A stretch of DNA of 28,155 nt from Gymnopus androsaceus JB14 (lineage: Eukaryota > Basidiomycota > Agaricomycetes > Agaricales > Omphalotaceae). Position numbers and translations under genes: made by a program. The notes under the pieces are model-generated. The model saw nothing but the letters and a program-made list of their open reading frames with translations. It did not search any database and was not told the origin of the DNA. The stretch covers positions 1 through 28,155 of the forward strand of contig ML769975.1 in NCBI GenBank assembly GCA_009733575.1, in the 5' to 3' direction. Shown in pieces: positions 1 to 8,034 of the stretch. The stretch's first letter is position 1; every line of letters begins with the position of its first letter.

Positions 1-262
1 ACAATAAGGATCTGGGATGCAGCTACTGGTGCTCAGATAGGTGAACCTCTGGAAGGTCTATGAACGATTCAGTCTAGGTCAGTGGCCTTTTCACCTGATG
101 GAACTAGAATTGTGTCTGGGTCATATGACAAGACAATAAGGATCTGGGATGCAGCCTACTAGTGCTCAGATAGGTGAACCTCTGGAAGGTCATGAAGATT
201 CAGTCAGGTCAGTGACCTTTTCACCTGATGGAACTAGAATTGTGTCTGGGTCAGATGATAAG
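1..262 (+). repeat. Two tandem WD40-coding repeat units of about 129 bp
   Basis: Units at about 1-132 and 133-262 are nearly identical, and a third partial unit starts at about 263. Each encodes one 43-residue WD40 blade. After removing single-base insertions the two units differ at only a few positions, which indicates recent duplication or gene conversion. Confidence 0.85.
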
Positions 263-553
263 ACAATAAGACTCAGAAACCAACATGAATCTGTCCAAGG
301 TATTGTTCCAATCTGTTCTGTCCATAATTGATGTTTACCTAGACATGTAGCACACAACCACTGGCATCTATCCAGTGATGGCTGGATTATCTTTCCCCAT
401 CTTCCTCATGGTATAATCTGGATTCCTCCTCAGTTTCGTAAACCATTTTGGAGGCAACAGAATACACACATTATATCTCGAACAGGATACACTAAGATAT
501 CCTTTGAGGATTCTGTATATGGGGAAGAATGGTTCCGTTGTATTGAGGACTGA
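1..553 (+). pseudogene. 3' end of an NLR-type WD40-repeat gene (5' end outside window; WD40 part disrupted)
   Basis: The sequence encodes WD40 repeats ([34 protein letters not shown]) of the near-identical kind found at the C-terminus of fungal NACHT/NLR proteins. A GT-AG intron at 300-350 (51 bp) joins the last repeat, in frame, to an exon at 351-553 that encodes a typical tail (HLSSDGWI, IWIPPQFRKPFW, ISRTGYTKISF, EEWFRCIED) ending in TGA at 551-553. The tail and last repeat are intact. The two upstream repeats carry four single-base insertions relative to each other (near 59, 66, 77 and 166), which create stops. WD40 propellers in these proteins are thought to sense ligands in non-self recognition. 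NACHT and N-terminal domains are not in the window, so the NLR assignment is inference from repeat style and tail. Confidence 0.72.
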
Positions 554-963
554 AGTCCAACTTTTTTTTTTGTCTTTCTGTTTCTTTGCAAAGGAAAAAA
601 TGACTACTTGTTTCTATCATTTTTACTTCCTAATCTCTCCACTCACATACTTACTTGAAAATTTTTCAAATTTATTGTTACTGACTGTATGTCAATAGAA
701 AATCCTATATTGTTTGGCAATCCTGATCATGCATACAGGCTGCAATAATAATAATAATAATAAATTCTAAGAATCAGTAGAGATGTTGAGGCCAGCAATA
801 TTCCCTTTAGGGAGTAAATCCAAATCTTGCATGCAAACACTCCCAAAGATGCATAACCATTATACTATTAGCAAAATAGCATTGAGTATTTCCCGAACAA
901 AGCTATACATGGCCTATATACATACACCTACATTTCCCCAACTCATACAGTTCCATCGCCCTT
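554..963. other. Intergenic, no gene seen; contains an (AAT)n microsatellite
   Basis: AT-rich spacer between the WD40 gene and the convergent GH1 pseudogene. The only simple repeat is an AAT run at 744-763. Short reading frames here show no recognisable motif. Confidence 0.6.
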
Positions 964-1843
964 TCAGCCTTCAGGGTAAATGTGCTTGAAAGAACTCTGC
1001 TGTGAAGCATTGCCATATTTGTAAGTAAAACATACCACAAAAATTGCAAACTTCAAAGGGAGCTCACACAATGCCAACGCAGACCTCTTGAACATCCTAT
1101 CAAGCATAGGCATTGAGTAATTGACATGTTGGATTCCGAACCTAATGATACATATGATACATGTAAGCAATCTCGGCGGAGCAGGCAGAACGATCATGAC
1201 ATAGTACATACCTAGCACTCTCTCCGCTGGTCCACTCGGAATTGACAACCATTGCTAATATACAATAAATAAATAGTGGTAAGGAAATCAGGCTTAACAC
1301 TCAAAACACACCCCAAGCAAAAGCACCAGCTAATGGAATCCCATCTTCATTTATTAAGAGTAAGAGCTCACTGAGATAGCTCATAAAGTAGTCTTTGCAA
1401 AAGGTTTGATTATTACGAAGGAAAAGGGATGAAAGAAATTAATCAACGCACTAGTTCAATCAGGGATCATCCGTAGCGATATAAATCTCACTAGGGATTC
1501 TGTTCCCTTCAAAGGGCTGTATGAATCCAAACTCTGAAAGCATCTGCAGACAATCGACGCGAGGAGGTCAATAAAACTCAACAAACATCCAGTGAAACTC
1601 ACAATCTTATTCGTCGGCCACCTCCTATGAATCTCCTTCATCGCATGTCTAAACCACTGCGGTGTTGCGAACAACCGATCCGAAGTTCGCGGGTCCGATG
1701 CAGGACCTACTGCCCAGCCTGAGCATGGGATGGAGTCGTATGCTACCTCGATGTTACACATTGGCCAGTTGGGTGTGCAGTGTTGTTTACGCATGCGTCG
1801 AGGCCGTCAAGGAGAGCGGCGTTAAAAAATGTGTGTCTTTCTC
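964..1843 (-). pseudogene. Glycoside hydrolase family 1 (beta-glucosidase-like), C-terminal part, broken
   Basis: Read with introns removed, the minus strand gives a GH1 C-terminus: FFNAALLDGLDAC, NWPMCNIEVAYDS, GWAVGPASDP, QWFRHAMKEIHRRWPTNKI, MLSEFGFIQPFE, SYLSELLLLINEDGIPLAGAFAWAM, SEWTSGESARFGIQHVNY, KRSALALCEL, stop at 964-966. Supported exons are 1603-1843, 1452-1543, 1312-1392, 1212-1254, 1036-1141 and 964-999. Introns are 36-70 bp; the 36-bp one (1000-1035) is open in frame and may be exonic. The SEFGF segment would carry the GH1 nucleophile Glu. The N-terminal half with the acid/base Glu is missing: upstream the sequence becomes an F-box fragment. Lesions include a one-base loss near 1770 (AHP to NWP) and a stop or frameshift after ATDDP near 1462. 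GH1 enzymes cleave beta-glycosides; this copy cannot be functional as read. Confidence 0.8.
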
Positions 1844-1881
1844 CTAAGACCACTTCCAAGTTCCGAAGACTCAAAAACGAC

Positions 1882-1930
1882 GATTGTGTCGGAAGCACAA
1901 AGATGGGAGATACGTAGGTTGCGAAGCGAG
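1882..1930 (-). pseudogene. 49-bp fragment of an F-box gene (LRISHL region)
   Basis: About 49 bp match 8533-8582 of the intact F-box gene with only a few differences (shared cacaaagatgggaga and cgtaggttgcgaag). It abuts the end of the GH1 homology at about 1843, so this is a rearrangement junction. Confidence 0.7.
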
Positions 1931-1940
1931 TATATACAAA

Positions 1941-2014
1941 AAACGAAACGAAACTTCCGCCTTATCTATATAGATAACAATATCTTATAGATAATAAACC
2001 GAAGTTTCGTTTTT
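1941..2014. repeat. Inverted repeat with nested AT palindrome
   Basis: CGAAACTTC (1949-1957) is the inverse of GAAGTTTCG (2001-2009). The loop contains the perfect 16-bp palindrome TTATCTATATAGATAA (1962-1977). The aagtttcgttt motif recurs at about 2046, and a related run lies at about 2483-2499. No target duplication was found. Confidence 0.5.
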
Positions 2015-2507
2015 GAGGGGCAGGCCGGAACAGGCTACAGCACCCAAGTTTCGTTTCTCAGCTCTTCGTGACTGTCACTTCTAGCTGTCATTGAAATGAA
2101 ATAAGCGTGAATGTGTAGTTTTCACTCAAAAATATGAGCGATTTTTTGTCCGAAAAGTTCTTAATCGGTCTGTTTCTCATTCAAGCGGATTTTCTTGTAC
2201 TTTTGGTGTGACTGCAACCATATGGGAAGAGTGTAGCATGTAGCAGCCTACAGGCTCTAATTAAATTTGGAATAGTAATGCATATGCAGTAGCAGCTAGG
2301 CTGAGCTAGCACAGGCAGTGTCAATCGGATGAAAAATTATTCTTTTTCTTTATTTAGCGGTACATCTGTGAGTCGTCACATCAACTTATTCTTAACCGGG
2401 GGATCCGGGGAAGTCTGGGACGGCGCCTACTGTTATCGCCAGTGATAAGGACATCATCAGACGGAAGTTGGACGGAAGCGGAGGTTTCGTTTCGTTTCTG
2501 GTCACTA

Positions 2508-2651
2508 CCGTAATTGTGACCGTTCGACCGCCGAATTCGGGATAAAATTGGATCTGCTCCGTGAAAAAGCTTCCTCCCAGGCGGATTGATCTGAAGGTAA
2601 AGAATTTGGTGTAGATTGCGAGGTCAAGCAAAGCTTTTCGACGTCGGAAAT
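2508..2651 (-). pseudogene. F-box family fragment, N-terminal 48 codons
   Basis: The minus strand reads SDVEKLCLTSQSTPNSLPSD, then SRSRSNFIPNSAVERSQLR, then a stop at 2505-2507. It matches residues 2-54 of the intact F-box protein at 8035-9375. The start codon is changed (ATG to ATT at 2649-2651) and the F-box itself is absent. The sequence just upstream also resembles the 5' flank of the intact gene, so promoter and start region were duplicated together. Confidence 0.75.
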
Positions 2652-2717
2652 GACTTGGGCGATTCGAAGATGACAGATTGAAAAAGAGTGGCAAAAGCGT
2701 CCAACCAGCGCCTACAA

Positions 2718-2831
2718 TAGACTCGAACCAGTCGCCCGTGTAAAGACTTTAGGTGATCAAGGATCAAAGTCTTAGCGGAGCTGAGTGATTCCGCACATCA
2801 CGTCTCTGCAGCAGGGAGTGGTTCGAGTCTA
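2718..2831. mobile_element. 114-bp MITE with 13-bp TIRs and 9-bp target-site duplication
   Basis: The ends are perfect 13-bp inverted repeats: TAGACTCGAACCA (2718-2730) and its reverse complement (2819-2831). They are flanked by a perfect 9-bp direct repeat CGCCTACAA (2709-2717 and 2832-2840). The interior has a hairpin (aagacttt/aaagtctt). No coding capacity. A 9-bp duplication is typical of Mutator-like elements, so a MULE-type non-autonomous element is the best guess. The TIR also resembles the GGTTCGA box of tRNA genes, but I could not fold a tRNA here. Confidence 0.75.
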
Positions 2832-2941
2832 CGCCTACAAGTTCAACCCGAAGTGATTATGGGTACCGTCTCTTATGACTGGTTAGTTAATGGCCAGTAT
2901 TTGGTCCACATATATATATTTAATCTTGAGACCATAACTAT

Positions 2942-3633
2942 CTACATAAACACCACCGCCGTAGGCGTCTTTCTTCCCAGCTCTTCAACCTTAACCTTGT
3001 ACACTGCTTTCAGCTTCTTCGCATAACACAACACTTTTTGGATGTCGAGCAGGAACGCATGGATATTGACGAGTTGGAATAATGTACGGCAGCTTTTGCG
3101 CACGGCTTGGAGATTCTCTACTTCGAGTTCTTGTAGACGGGTAGGAGCGGGCTGGGCCCATGCATCGGGAGGTTCACCTACTAAAGAGATGCGTTAAGTA
3201 CAGCTCAAGTATGAAGGGATGGGGTGGCTTACCTGGCTTGGATGGCTTTGGAGAAAATTTAATAGGATCTTTAAACCTCGCCTGCCTCTCATTGGAGATA
3301 GTCGACTTTACAGGATCGTTACATCGTACCATACGGGGCGAGGGCTTTGGCGCGTTCTGCGGCAGGGTCGAGGATGTCGCAGTACTGGATGGTTATCTCA
3401 GTACCAGAGGGAATGTCACGGACAGCATGGATGCAGATCGATATGGAAGATGTGTCCTAGGAGAAAACGGCGTTAAAACAGCAGCTGGAGAATAGGAACA
3501 GGGATGAACGGAAAAAGGGATTACGGGATGGTTGGTTTGGTTTAGGCTTACCTGTGGTTTATACGTGAGATATCTTTGCAAACGAAAACGCGTCAAAACA
3601 GGTAGAAAAACGAGATTAGCACACATACCTTTG
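2942..3633 (-). pseudogene. SET-domain (SMYD-like) gene, 5'-truncated copy A
   Basis: On the minus strand, spliced exons give ISRINHS, then RDIPSGTEITIQYCDILDPA, AERAKALAPYG, STISNERQARFKDPIKFS, and a C-terminal exon (DAWAQPAPTRLQELEVENL, LFQLVNIHAFLLDIQKVL) ending in TAG at 2942-2944. Exons are about 2942-3180, 3233-3484, 3552-3573 and 3629-3633; introns have GT-AG ends. NHS and the ITIQYCD strand are SET-domain hallmarks; SET enzymes methylate lysines with S-adenosylmethionine. The region corresponding to SCSPN has frame damage (LLFxRRF) and a stop follows APYGTM. The N-terminal SET half is missing. Copy B at 26263-28155 is its paralog. Confidence 0.75.
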
Positions 3634-3800
3634 TCTTTCAAAGAATTAGAGCACGAGTCTTCTCGTCAAGCACCCGTGCTAAAATTTAGCGTCTGCTTTT
3701 GAGCCCTCAATTTGCTTATGACTCGCACTTCAACTGCACAATGTCTTTCTCGACTCATCTTTGACCTGAAGCTTGAGACGAAACCTCGATAGAGTAGTTT

Positions 3801-4051
3801 TCCGGTGGAAGTGTGCGAATCGGGGAAAGCAGAGACTCCTGGAACTCCAATATTTTTGCGAGCTGGACGCGTCGTGTGTCCTTCAAGTCGCATTTTTCGA
3901 TATTACGACGGGTTTCTGCTATCAAGACGCGTAACTGGGACCGATCGAGGGTTGAATTCGGGATGAAATAGGATCCACTCCAAGAAAAATCCACAGGCGA
4001 AGGTTTTAGTGTAGACTGCGAGGTCAAGCAAAGTTTTTCGACGCCGGACAT
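3801..4051 (-). pseudogene. F-box family fragment, N-terminus up to the F-box start
   Basis: The frame opens at 4051 with MSGVEKLCLTSQST, continues IPNSTLDRSQLRVLIAETRR and RVQLAKILEFQESLLSPIRT, and stops matching right after LPPE, the first residues of the F-box. The reading frame runs on into unrelated residues (NYSIEV). An alternative ATG lies upstream at 4090. It sits on the same strand as the truncated SET copy just downstream. Confidence 0.75.
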
Positions 4052-4099
4052 GACTGAAAAGAAAAGAAAGTTGAGTTGACGAGCGCCCAAATTTTACCT

Positions 4100-4486
4100 T
4101 TGCCAGTGAGCGCTTTTACTAACTATAATCAGAAATGGTCGAGTTTACGCGGTCAATCTTGTTTTCGAACTCCCATCATGGAACCTATCACCCCGCAAGA
4201 CTTGTGTCTTGAACTGAACAACAACAACTGAATATTTGAATCGTCACTTAAATCTTGTAGCGAGCATATTGGAACGCGGAAGTGACCTATGCGGCCAGTT
4301 TCTCCGCAGTGAAACAAGTCAAATCATGTTCTCCGAGTCTCCTTGAACTTCGCAAAACGAAAATATCGAGTTAAAATAAATTCTCGTGCACCAAGGAATA
4401 GGCATACACCAGGGAATTCATTGTTTATTGTCAGAAACGGTACTGAGTTTAGATGAAGAGTGGTTATTCAGCAATCTGATCCAAGT
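4100..4486. other. Intergenic, nothing recognised
   Basis: Spacer between the F-box fragment and the left end of the DNA transposon. No coding motif, repeat or RNA gene was recognised. Confidence 0.5.
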
Positions 4487-4513
4487 CAAGAGGTGAGTGT
4501 GGGCAGCCCCTGC
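4487..4513 (+). repeat. Left transposon end: 7-bp TSD plus 20-bp TIR
   Basis: TSD at 4487-4493, TIR at 4494-4513. The inner part GGCAG-CCC-CTGCC (4502-4514) can itself fold into a small hairpin. Confidence 0.85.
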
Positions 4514-4781
4514 CAAATATTCATTTCCCACGGGATGGCCGAAATTGCCGATCCCGCCAACACGCTACTGAGCGTTCGCGCTGCTTTCGTTAGAGAGAAC
4601 GGAATAGGTGAACACCCAAACTGAAATATTAGAATCATTTTGATTAAGGATCCATTTGAAGTAAACGAGAAATATATAGGAATTTCTCAAAGATTACTAG
4701 CGTTTCCGAATTTATCTACTTAAGCCTGGCCAAAAAATGTTATTTTTTTTCGTTAAATACAATCAAATTGCTGAAAAAGGA

Positions 4782-4844
4782 TAATCCCGACAGTGCTCGG
4801 GGCAGCCAAGTAGCCGGGATTACCATTCCGAGCATCCCTCTCGG
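4782..4844 (+). promoter_or_regulatory. Two hairpins directly upstream of the transposase start codon
   Basis: TAATCCCG (4782-4789) pairs with CGGGATTA (4815-4822), and CCGAG (4828-4832) pairs with CTCGG (4840-4844). The second hairpin ends three bases before the ATG at 4847. Between the first arms is ctcggggcagcc, which resembles the TIR core gggcagcccc. These could be leader structures or internal transposase-binding sites; function is unknown. Confidence 0.45.
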
Positions 4845-4846
4845 AG

Positions 4847-7584
4847 ATGGCGAAATCTTTACGTAATCGCTCGAATCCTTCTAAGACCGTGGTAGAACTG
4901 AAGGGAGAGTTGAGAGAGTGTGTGTGCGTGATGGAGGAGAAGGAGAAGGAAAATAAGAGATTAAGGGAAGGGAAGGAGAAGGAAGTTGAAAGCTGGGAGA
5001 GAGAGGCAAAGCGGAGGAAGACAGAAGCAGATGAGCAGAGAGAGATGAATGAAAGGCTAAAGGAGAGGATACAGGATTACCAACAGCAGCTTCACGCGCT
5101 AAAATCGAAGGTTACTCGCATACCTGCACGACTTGCTACTGCCACAAAACGCGTCGCACGTACATTCAATGTAAAAGCGGATGAAGAACGGAAATTCTAC
5201 CTTAAAGACGCGAATGGCACGATCCCAGATGCTGCCCGAGACGTGTTCCTCGACCTTGTAGCAATGGAAAATGTGCCGGCCAACAAAGTTACGCGTGTAT
5301 TCAAGAGGATCGCCGGAGTTTTTGGAGTTGAAGTAGAAGGGGATGTGTCGCGTCGGAGTGTTGGAAGGATTGTCAAAGAGGGTGGAAACGCGTCGAAACT
5401 GCAGTTTGTTGAAGCTTTGAAGGATGCTAAAGGTACGTTTTAACTTTTGACGCGTTAGATCATGTTGAATTAACTTAACTTCAAGGTGTGACTCTGAGCG
5501 GAGATGGAACGAGCCATAAAAACGAAACTTACGAATCCAAGTTTGCCACCGTCATTACTCCCAATAAACGCCTCCAATTTTTTCTCGGTTTGAAGATGGC
5601 TATAAATCATACTAGCGAGACACAATTAGAAGGCTGGATTGAAACGGCGGAAGATTTCTTTCACCTTGCATATGAAAGCGGCGTTGTTTCTGAGGACGAT
5701 ACGCGTATATTCTGGAATCTGGTCACCGGGTTTCATAGCGACCACGCTGCAGACCAAAAGAAGCTGTTTGAGTTGATGAAAAAGTGGAAACGACAGTTGG
5801 ATCGGGAACAACGCGGGCAACGAGCAGTGAAACGACTGACGGACAATGAATATGCATACCTTGTATTCACGGGTGCACAGGCGTTGGTTCAGAAGGCCGG
5901 AGGTCCTGCTGCTTGGGACAGACTTTCTGCGGATGAACGGACACGTCGAATTGAAGCTATGAAGAAACATATCGTTCTGGATATGGGGGAGGACGAGTTT
6001 CAAAAGCTTACAGAGGAGGAGAAGGCAGAAGTTGACTTGTTTCTTTGGGCTGGGTGCTGCATGCATAAAGAGATGAATGCATTCAAAGGTGGATGTGTTG
6101 GTCTTGATGAGTTCTGGGATGAACATCCAGAGCTCACGCCGCCAATCCTTCTCCCAAATCGAGACAATGCAGCTGCCATCACGAAAGCACCCGGTACCGA
6201 AGCAGCTGAGCGTGCTACAACACGTAGTGAGCGTGGTGCTATCAAAGTCGCCAGTCTTGCAGGTGCTATTTTTCGTCACAAGGATCGAAAGCGAGGTCAA
6301 CAGGACACATTGCGGTTTTATTTTGACCATAAACTCGGCTTCTCGTTGGCATTCCCGGACACCAGTAATACACGCTTTCAATCACACGCCGAAGCGTGTA
6401 CTCTCATCATTACTCACCTCAACCTCTTCATCGAATTTCTGACATGTGTCCAACAAAATAAAGGCTCTCGTAAATTAAATCATATGGAGCTGAACGTTCT
6501 GAAAGGCCTACAAGATCCTGCAACGCGTTTGGAATTCTGTGCTATCACCCTGTACCATCTCGCAGTCAGCATTCCCTACATGCGAGAGATACGGGGGCCT
6601 TTTGCAAAGGAGGATAACATTCTCAAACTTGGAACCTTCCACAAACGCGTCATTGACCACCTTGACGCGTTAATCAAAGATCCTTCGCATCTAGTTGGCC
6701 CTAACGCGTCTTCGGAGAAAGGATCACTTGATGGACTTCTTTGGGAGCGCCCGGACGCGTTCTATGCAGTTCAGAAACACGCACCTGATCACCCCTATCT
6801 CTCTGATATTCTCGTTCATATGCTGAAAAGAGCTCGAGATACTTGGCTTCGATTTAGCTCCGAGTTTGAGGAGGAAGGTGCAATTTCGCTATTAACACCT
6901 GAACAAATTGAACGTGCTTTTATGGAGAAAACAAATGACCTCAATGAAGGGGAGTTCGGAACCTATCGACAGACTAGTCGTGACAACCCTACCATGACTG
7001 TCGCTCAATACAATGCTCGGCAGATGTTCAAATTCAACCAAACATCTTCGTATTTGCGATCTCTCAGCCCACAAATGCGTCAGTGGTTACGGAAAATCAC
7101 TCGGGAACAGGATGCGTCCGGTGCTAGTCGAAAGGAGAAGATTCAGATGGCCGAGTTCCGTCAGAAAATTGCCGATGAAAGGCTTGAAAAGCAACGCATT
7201 CGGAAGGCCAAGGAGGCAGCAGCAGCAGAGGCTGTTAACCGTACTACCCCAATCCTCACTCTCACCGAGCTCGAATATCGTTCCTCATGCTCTTTAGGGT
7301 CCACGGGATACATGAAAGTTGACGAGATTAACCTCCAGTTGAAGTGGCACCAAGAACATGGTGCCAAGGGTGCTGTTCCTCGACTTGGAGGGAACCGGAA
7401 TGATAAACTACGGATTCTTCAGGAGGCGGTTGAGAAATTTATAGAAGCACATATCTCGGAACATCCTAACGTTCCAGAATTAGGTGAAGCAGGTGAGGAG
7501 GATGATATTCCAGACGTTACTGTTGAAGATCTGGACGGTTTTGACTCGGAGGGATATGATTCCGAGGAGGATTACTATAAGTAA
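4847..7584 (+). CDS. Putative DDE/RNase H-like transposase, 894 aa, two exons
   Basis: Exon 1 (4847-5432) and exon 2 (5486-7584) are joined by a 53-bp intron (GTACGT donor at 5433, TTCAAG acceptor ending 5485). The junction encodes KG-VTLSGDGTSHKN in frame, giving 894 residues. Residues about 13-95 form a highly charged coiled coil rich in E/K/R, perhaps for dimerisation or DNA binding. Candidate catalytic acids are D202 (SGDGTSHK), D281 (FHSDHAADQKK) and E391 (AGCCMHKEMN), a spacing compatible with an RNase H-fold D-D-E core with a helical insertion. The C-terminus is acidic (DSEGYDSEEDYYK). The gene lies alone between perfect TIRs, which supports the transposase role. I recognise the GDGT/HSDH/CCMHKE pattern from uncharacterised basidiomycete proteins; the enzymatic role is inference. 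No frameshift or stop is seen. Confidence 0.78.
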
Positions 7585-7753
7585 TAATAATTTTCGCCTC
7601 GAAATTACTTCTACATACATTATAAACTACAATTCATTCTTTGAACTGCTTAATCTTACTGAAATACGCATGGAGACTAAGAGCAAGAATCGGCGCGAAG
7701 ACTTTCAGTGGAAATCGAATAAGCGCCCAATTAGTCAGCGCACGGTAAATCTC

Positions 7754-7780
7754 GCAGGGGCTGCCCACACTCACAAGAGG
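7754..7780 (-). repeat. Right transposon end: 20-bp TIR plus 7-bp TSD
   Basis: TIR at 7754-7773 is the perfect inverse of the left TIR. The TSD copy CAAGAGG follows at 7774-7780. Confidence 0.85.
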
Positions 7781-8034
7781 TGGGTAATTTCCAAAATTCG
7801 ACCGTCAGGTAACATGTTCGGTGACAGTGTCCTATTTGAGGCAAGTACTAGATATCATTCCAAATCTGAACGCACAAGTCAGTGGTATGCAAAATATATA
7901 CACTCTAGTTAGAACCCGAGGCGGAACACAAGTAAGTATGAAGCAAATCGATGCCGCCTGCAAGTAACTCTCCAGTCCAAAGTAAAGAATCCAACAATCA
8001 CCTTCCTCTTTCTACGCAACGCATGGAATAAGGT
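7781..8034. other. Short spacer, nothing recognised
   Basis: Host flank between the right transposon end and the stop codon of the convergent F-box gene. Nothing coding was seen. Confidence 0.5.

Larger units (their letters stand above)
4494..7773 (+). mobile_element. Complete-looking DNA transposon of an unnamed basidiomycete DDE-like group
   Basis: The 3280-bp unit begins TGAGTGTGGGCAGCCCCTGC (4494-4513) and ends with its exact reverse complement (7754-7773). The 7-bp direct repeat CAAGAGG lies immediately outside both ends (4487-4493 and 7774-7780); the match extends by chance or otherwise to 9 bp (CAAGAGGTG). Between the ends is one intact, spliced gene (4847-7584). TIRs, flanking duplication and a single large gene are the anatomy of a cut-and-paste transposon. 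Identical TIRs and an open reading frame suggest recent movement. I cannot assign the element to hAT, Mutator, KDZ, Plavaka or another named superfamily from sequence alone. Confidence 0.82.

Noticed and set aside
2718..2831. Possible tRNA gene (GGTTCGAGTCT near 2820, aagacttt/aaagtctt stem)
   Set aside because: No acceptor stem, D-arm or well-paired T-arm could be drawn; exact TIRs and 9-bp direct repeats explain the sequence better as a MITE.
4487..4495. 9-bp target duplication (CAAGAGGTG) pointing to a Mutator element
   Set aside because: The last two bases overlap the symmetric TIR; 7 bp gives equal ends, so the longer match may be coincidence.
5626..6381. Long minus-strand frame of 251 codons
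   Set aside because: It is the antisense shadow of the transposase exon, which carries the conserved motifs.
7484..7912. 142-codon frame spanning the right transposon end
   Set aside because: Starts inside the transposase in another frame and crosses the TIR; no motif.
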